9,071 nt of DNA, taken from positions 1-9,071 of the forward strand of contig CAKZQX010000183.1 in assembly GCA_937141995.1 (NCBI GenBank). Reading direction: 5' to 3'. The DNA is from an uncultured Chloroflexaceae bacterium (lineage in GTDB: Bacteria > Chloroflexota > Chloroflexia > Chloroflexales > Chloroflexaceae). The notes beneath the pieces are model-generated. The model searched no databases, had not been told where the DNA came from, and saw only the letters and a program-made list of their open reading frames with translations. The position numbers were made by a program, and so were the translations under genes. Positions within the stretch are counted from its first letter, which is position 1. Each line of letters begins with the position of its first letter. Below, one piece after another: positions 5,808 to 9,071 of this stretch.

Positions 5808-5816
5808 TGCTATAAT
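5808..5816 (+). promoter_or_regulatory. Extended -10 promoter before the second Roadblock gene
   Basis: TGCTATAAT is a perfect extended -10 (TGn plus TATAAT), 64 bases before ATG 5881 and only 10 bases after the stop of the first Roadblock gene. A TTGACG lies at 5795-5800 but is too close to be its -35; extended -10 promoters can work without one. Confidence 0.5.
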
Positions 5817-5880
5817 TGCCATAGATGATACAGTTCGGGCATCCTGATCATATCAATTAGGAAACACAAGGCAGGTGCTG

Positions 5881-6375
5881 ATGGATCCACAACTTACAAG
5901 TCTGATTGTACCCTCTGAGGAGATAACAAAGGTTGAGGAGTGCCTGAACCATCTGGTAGAAGATACCGGCGGCAATTACGCATTGTTGCTTGATAAAAGC
6001 GGTCAGGTGATTTCTTCACAGGGTGATGGTGATCGCCAGGATATTACGGCACTCGGCGCGCTTATCGCTGGGACGTTTGCTTCGTCGCGCGAAGTTGCAA
6101 AATTGTTGCGTGAGAAGGATTTCCGGGTACTCTTCCAGCAGGGCGTGCGCGAAAATATTTTTATTGCCTTGATTGAGGAACAGTGGATTCTTTGTATCAT
6201 CTTCAATAAAGGTACGCATATTGGCCTGGTGAAGGTGTTGACCAAGAAGGCGACGGATGAACTTGCCACCGTGTTGGAGCGCGTGCGGCAACAGCACAAA
6301 GCACGCGACGAGGTGCTGGGTTCTTCCTTCCGTACCTCCATGGAAGATACGATCGATCTGCTGTTCCGTGATTGA
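5881..6375 (+). CDS. Roadblock/LC7 domain protein, MglB-like
   Basis: This 164-residue protein is the second Roadblock/LC7 protein of the set, and its length is close to that of MglB, the GTPase-activating partner of MglA. An N-terminal helix (EEITKVEECLNHLVEDTG) leads into the strand NYALLLDKSGQVISSQG, the central helix DITALGALIAGTFASSREVAKLL, and the strands FRVLFQQG, NIFIALIEE and ILCIIFN. A terminal helix VKVLTKKATDELATVLERVR and an extra C-terminal helical tail of about 30 residues follow. The ATG at 5881 (AGGCAGG just before it) is preferred over GTG 5875, which would add two residues. It is 82 bases after the first Roadblock gene and 183 before the GTPase gene. Its base composition is more AT-rich than trxB. 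The MglB role is inferred from domain, length and neighbourhood. Confidence 0.87.
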   Translation: MDPQLTSLIVPSEEITKVEECLNHLVEDTGGNYALLLDKSGQVISSQGDGDRQDITALGALIAGTFASSREVAKLLREKDFRVLFQQGVRENIFIALIEEQWILCIIFNKGTHIGLVKVLTKKATDELATVLERVRQQHKARDEVLGSSFRTSMEDTIDLLFRD

Positions 6376-6387
6376 CCAGGTTCGGCG

Positions 6388-6405
6388 CGGCGATGCTCGT
6401 CGCCG
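6388..6405 (+). repeat. Small hairpin after the second Roadblock gene
   Basis: CGGCGA (6388-6393) pairs with TCGCCG (6400-6405) over a 6-base loop, 12 bases after the stop codon. No U-run follows. A second small hairpin AGGTT-CGGC-AACCT lies at 6458-6471. The 183-base gap up to the GTPase gene also contains TTCGG four times, which may be chance. Confidence 0.25.
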
Positions 6406-6558
6406 GCAATGTCATTCGGTTTGTGTCCATCCCGGGGGATCTGTTCGGATGGTCGTTAGGTTCGGCAACCTGGAGTACCTCAGGCCAGTCGGACAGTCAA
6501 CCCCGCTTTCGCTAAATGTGTGGACGTGGTACGCTCTTACAGGCACGCGAGATAATCT

Positions 6559-7134
6559 ATGGCTCTGATCAACGTTGCAGCGCGCGAAATCCATTGCAAA
6601 ATCGTCTATTATGGGCCAGGTATGTGCGGCAAGACATCGAACTTGCAGTATATCCATGCCCAGGTTCCGCGCGATACGAAGGGCGATTTGCTTTCCATTG
6701 CTACTGAAACCGAGCGCACCCTTTTCTTCGATTTCCTACCCCTTGACCTGGGAAAGGTGCGTGGCTTCCAGACGCGGTTCCATCTGTATACGGTGCCGGG
6801 GCAGGTACTCTATGAGCGTACGCGGGTTGCGGTGCTCAATGGTTCCGATGGGGTTGTGTTTGTTGCCGACTCGCAGCGGAGTAAGCTGGAAGAGAATATC
6901 AAAAGCCTGAAAGAGCTGGCAGTGAATATTACCCGCCAGAATAAAAAGTTTCAGGATTACCCGGTCATCTTGCAGTATAACAAGCGCGATCTCGGCGATG
7001 TTCTCCCCGTTCCGGTGCTGGATAAATATCTGAACGGTATGCACTGGCAGCGCTTTGAAGCTGTTGCTACGACGGGCGTCGGCGTGTTTGATACGCTGAA
7101 GGCGATTAGTAAGCTGGTTATCAGTCGGCTGTAG
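6559..7134 (+). CDS. mglA: MglA-type small Ras-like GTPase
   Basis: The 191-residue protein is a cytoplasmic switch GTPase of the MglA family, which sets polarity and drives gliding or type IV pilus switching in Myxococcus. Motifs are complete: P-loop GPGMCGKT (19-26), switch I region ATETERTLFFDF with Arg53, switch II TVPGQ (78-82) and the guanine-specificity motif NKRD (141-144). Thr78 in place of the Ras-family Asp, and the pair Arg53/Gln82 used for GTP hydrolysis in Myxococcus MglA, fall at the same numbers as in that protein, so the enzyme should be active. The ribosome site before ATG 6559 is weak (only GAG about 9 bases upstream), unlike its neighbours. Two Roadblock genes precede it and a DUF4388 gene follows 61 bases later. 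Family identity is near certain; a motility role in this organism is inference. Confidence 0.95.
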   Translation: MALINVAAREIHCKIVYYGPGMCGKTSNLQYIHAQVPRDTKGDLLSIATETERTLFFDFLPLDLGKVRGFQTRFHLYTVPGQVLYERTRVAVLNGSDGVVFVADSQRSKLEENIKSLKELAVNITRQNKKFQDYPVILQYNKRDLGDVLPVPVLDKYLNGMHWQRFEAVATTGVGVFDTLKAISKLVISRL

Positions 7135-7195
7135 TACGTAGGGGTACGGTGATCCTTATCGCCGGTAATACAACGCCTATTGGTGAGGGGTGTCT

Positions 7196-7750
7196 ATGGC
7201 TCTTGCAGGCGATCTTAGCGAGTTTCCCCTGACAGATATTATTCAGCTTGTGGACCTGAGCAAGAAGACCGGCGGGGTTCACATGCATGGACGGCGTGGC
7301 GGTCAGGAGATGGAGGGCCGGCTCTACTTTCGTGACGGTCGAATTATCGGCGCGGAGTTGCCCGGAATGTCCCCGCTCGAGGCCGTCTACACATTCTTTA
7401 CCTTTGACTCCGGCCCTTTCTCTTTTGAAGAAGATAAGGTGCTTGAGCATCCCACAATCACTGTCAGCAATGAAGTTATTATCATGGAAGGGATTATGCG
7501 TCAGGATGCCTGGGCCAGTATCCAGGAATATGTGCCGTCGCTTATGATGGTGCCGCGCCTGGTGCCCAATCCGGCTTCCGGGACGACGGAGATTAACCTG
7601 GAAGCCGAGGAGTGGCGTGTCCTGACCATGGTTAATGGAACAAATACGGTCGCTCAGATTGCGCAGCGGGGTGGGTTAGGGGAGTTTCGTACGTGCGAAA
7701 TTATTGCCCAATTGCTCGCTAACGGCTTGATCGAAAAACGTGAAGGTTAG
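7196..7750 (+). CDS. DUF4388 (PATAN-like) domain protein with C-terminal helical domain
   Basis: The 184-residue protein opens with the DUF4388 signature, LAGDLSEFPLTDIIQLVDLSKKTG, followed by LYFRDGRIIGAEL and a block ending near FSFEED (about residue 80). This domain is common in signalling proteins of gliding bacteria, Deltaproteobacteria, cyanobacteria and Chloroflexota, often beside GTPases or response regulators. Residues 130-180 (EEWRVLTMVNGTNTVAQIAQ... LLANGLIEKRE) look like a small winged-helix-type domain. ATG 7196 is chosen over GTG 7190 because GAGGGG sits 5 bases before it. The gene lies 61 bases after the GTPase gene and is the last of the set. It may be an effector or adaptor reading the GTPase state; its biochemical function is unknown in general. 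Confidence 0.88.
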   Translation: MALAGDLSEFPLTDIIQLVDLSKKTGGVHMHGRRGGQEMEGRLYFRDGRIIGAELPGMSPLEAVYTFFTFDSGPFSFEEDKVLEHPTITVSNEVIIMEGIMRQDAWASIQEYVPSLMMVPRLVPNPASGTTEINLEAEEWRVLTMVNGTNTVAQIAQRGGLGEFRTCEIIAQLLANGLIEKREG

Positions 7751-7847
7751 TTCCACCGGGTAGTCTGTATCCGGGGAGATATGGTTGCTGTATGCCCAGG
7801 TGTGGGGTGCATTGCGTTCCCGCAACCCGTAATCAACGTAATCGGAC

Positions 7848-7880
7848 AACCCTACTCGATGGCGGGTAGGGTTATTCGTC
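7848..7880 (+). terminator. Possible terminator between the DUF4388 gene and purH
   Basis: AACCCTAC (7848-7855) pairs with GTAGGGTT (7866-7873) across a 10-base loop, followed by ATTCGTCG and then a T/G-rich stretch. The U-run is poor. A second stem TTGCG/CGCAA lies just upstream around 7812-7825. Together they probably end the GTPase gene set before purH. Confidence 0.4.
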
Positions 7881-7929
7881 GTGGTTTGTATCGTGTTTGT
7901 GTTTCTTGATAGCCAGGTAGGGGAGAGTT

Positions 7930-9071
7930 GTGCGTACACTGATAAGTGTCTGGGATAAGGCGGGGATTGTGGAGTTGGGCCAGGCGCTGGCTGACCTGGG
8001 GAGCGAGTTGATCTCAACCGGCAAGACGCAGCGTATGCTGGTTGAGGCGGGTGTTCCGGCGCGTTCGGTGAGCGATGTCACCGGCTTTCCGGAAATCCTT
8101 GATGGGCGCGTGAAAACCTTGCATCCCGCCATTCATGCCGGTATTCTGTCGCGCCGCGATGTCCCGGCCCATGCGCAAGAGTTGACGGCGCACAGCATGA
8201 CCCCCATTGATATGGTGGTTGTCAACCTCTACCCGTTTGCTCAGACGATTGCGCAGTCCGGGGTGACGCTGGCCGAGGCGTTGGAGCAGATCGATATCGG
8301 TGGTGTGACGCTGCTGCGGGCTGCGGCCAAAAACTTCCCTGCCGTCATACCGCTGGTTGACCCGGCTGACTATGATCTAGTCACCACGCATCTACGCGCG
8401 GGTGATGTGCCGCTGGAGGTACGCCGGCGACTGGCGGCGAAAGCCTTTGCCCATACCGCCGCGTATGACGCCGCGATTGCCGGCTATCTGACCGATGCGC
8501 CGTTTCCGCAGACGCTGCCGCTGGCCTGGGAGCATGCGCAGGATTTACGCTATGGCGAGAATCCGCACCAACCGGCGGCGCTCTATGGGGATTTCTTTGC
8601 CTATTTTGAACAACTCCACGGCAAAGCGCTGTCGTATATCAATATTCTCGATATTGCGGCGGCCCAGCAACTGGTCGAGGAGTTTCACTCGGACGAAGGG
8701 GTTGCTCTGGCGATTATCAAGCATACCAACCCATGCGGCGTGGGTGTCGGCCCAACCACGCTGGATGCCTGGGAGCGCGCCTTCGCGACCGACCGACAGG
8801 CTCCCTTCGGCGGGATTATTGCGCTGAATGCGCCCTGCGATCTGCCGCTGGCCCACGCTATTGATGAGATTTTTACCGAAATTATTATTGCGCCTGCATT
8901 TGCGCCGGATGCGCTGGCGCTGCTCCAGAAGAAGAAGAACCGCCGACTGATGCGCGTACGACAGCCTGTAACCCGCGCGGGTACAATGGTGGTGCAGAGT
9001 GTTCCCGGTGGTGTGCTGGTGCAGGCGGCTGATCATGCTTCCCTCGATGCGGAGCCGTTCAATGTTGTGAC
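7930..9071 (+). CDS. purH: Bifunctional AICAR formyltransferase / IMP cyclohydrolase, 3' end beyond window
   Basis: PurH carries out the last two steps of purine synthesis: formylation of AICAR using 10-formyl-THF, then ring closure to IMP. The visible 380 codons include the N-terminal cyclohydrolase domain (RTLISVWDKAGIVELG at the start, FPEILDGRVKTLHP with K62-P66, IDIGGVTLLRAAAKN). Then comes the transformylase domain with RYGENPHQ (207-214) and the catalytic-loop motif KHTNPCG (264-270), APFGG, and finally FNVV before the edge. Full proteins are about 510-530 residues, so roughly a quarter is missing on the right. The start is the GTG at 7930: an in-frame TAG lies four codons upstream (7918-7920), AGGGGAG precedes it, and the family's N-terminus begins here. 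It lies 179 bases after the DUF4388 gene and is probably a separate unit. Confidence 0.96.
   Translation, partial: MRTLISVWDKAGIVELGQALADLGSELISTGKTQRMLVEAGVPARSVSDVTGFPEILDGRVKTLHPAIHAGILSRRDVPAHAQELTAHSMTPIDMVVVNLYPFAQTIAQSGVTLAEALEQIDIGGVTLLRAAAKNFPAVIPLVDPADYDLVTTHLRAGDVPLEVRRRLAAKAFAHTAAYDAAIAGYLTDAPFPQTLPLAWEHAQDLRYGENPHQPAALYGDFFAYFEQLHGKALSYINILDIAAAQQLVEEFHSDEGVALAIIKHTNPCGVGVGPTTLDAWERAFATDRQAPFGGIIALNAPCDLPLAHAIDEIFTEIIIAPAFAPDALALLQKKKNRRLMRVRQPVTRAGTMVVQSVPGGVLVQAADHASLDAEPFNVV

Noticed and set aside
8545..9036. 163-residue minus-strand frame
   Set aside because: Antisense of purH, whose motifs are unmistakable on the plus strand.

Overview
The window reads as a piece of a GC-rich bacterial chromosome. 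The most likely source is Chloroflexota, perhaps a filamentous Chloroflexales relative. That guess rests on the gene mix: a soluble GAF-PAS histidine kinase, Hsp20, two Roadblock proteins, an MglA-type GTPase, a DUF4388 protein and a purH starting 'RTLISVWDKAG'. No rRNA or other marker is present, so the assignment is an inference. No tRNA, CRISPR array, IS element or phage gene was seen.

Left part, minus strand (1-4012). The window opens inside a reading frame that encodes about three quarters of a Na+/Ca2+-type (CaCA) antiporter and then, without a stop, turns into the signature-motif region of an oligopeptide-type ABC transporter ATPase. This is an in-frame chimera at about 100-125. Upstream lie a strong hairpin terminator, thioredoxin reductase (trxB), a 255-base control region carrying five copies of the 7-mer TCACGCG (two of them in a perfect 16-base palindrome), and a soluble GAF-PAS-HisKA-HATPase histidine kinase whose PAS domain has three clustered cysteines.

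Middle (4013-4670), plus strand. A small heat-shock protein (Hsp20) is transcribed divergently from the kinase and ends at a textbook terminator. The well-placed ribosome binding site and ATG at 4134 are out of frame with the gene. One missing base near 4152-4154 splits off the first residues.

Right part (4890-7750), plus strand. A small helix-turn-helix protein is followed by two different Roadblock/LC7 proteins, an MglA-type small GTPase with its catalytic residues intact, and a DUF4388 protein. All point the same way, with gaps of 61-183 bases and recognisable -10 boxes before some genes. The natural reading is a GTPase switch (MglA-like) with one or two Roadblock regulators (MglB-like) and a DUF4388 output or adaptor protein, comparable in logic to myxococcal polarity modules or actinobacterial conservons. 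The role here, whether polarity, gliding or signalling, is not shown by the sequence.

Right end (7930-9071). The first 380 codons of purH (AICAR transformylase / IMP cyclohydrolase) start at a GTG and run off the window; this is housekeeping purine synthesis.
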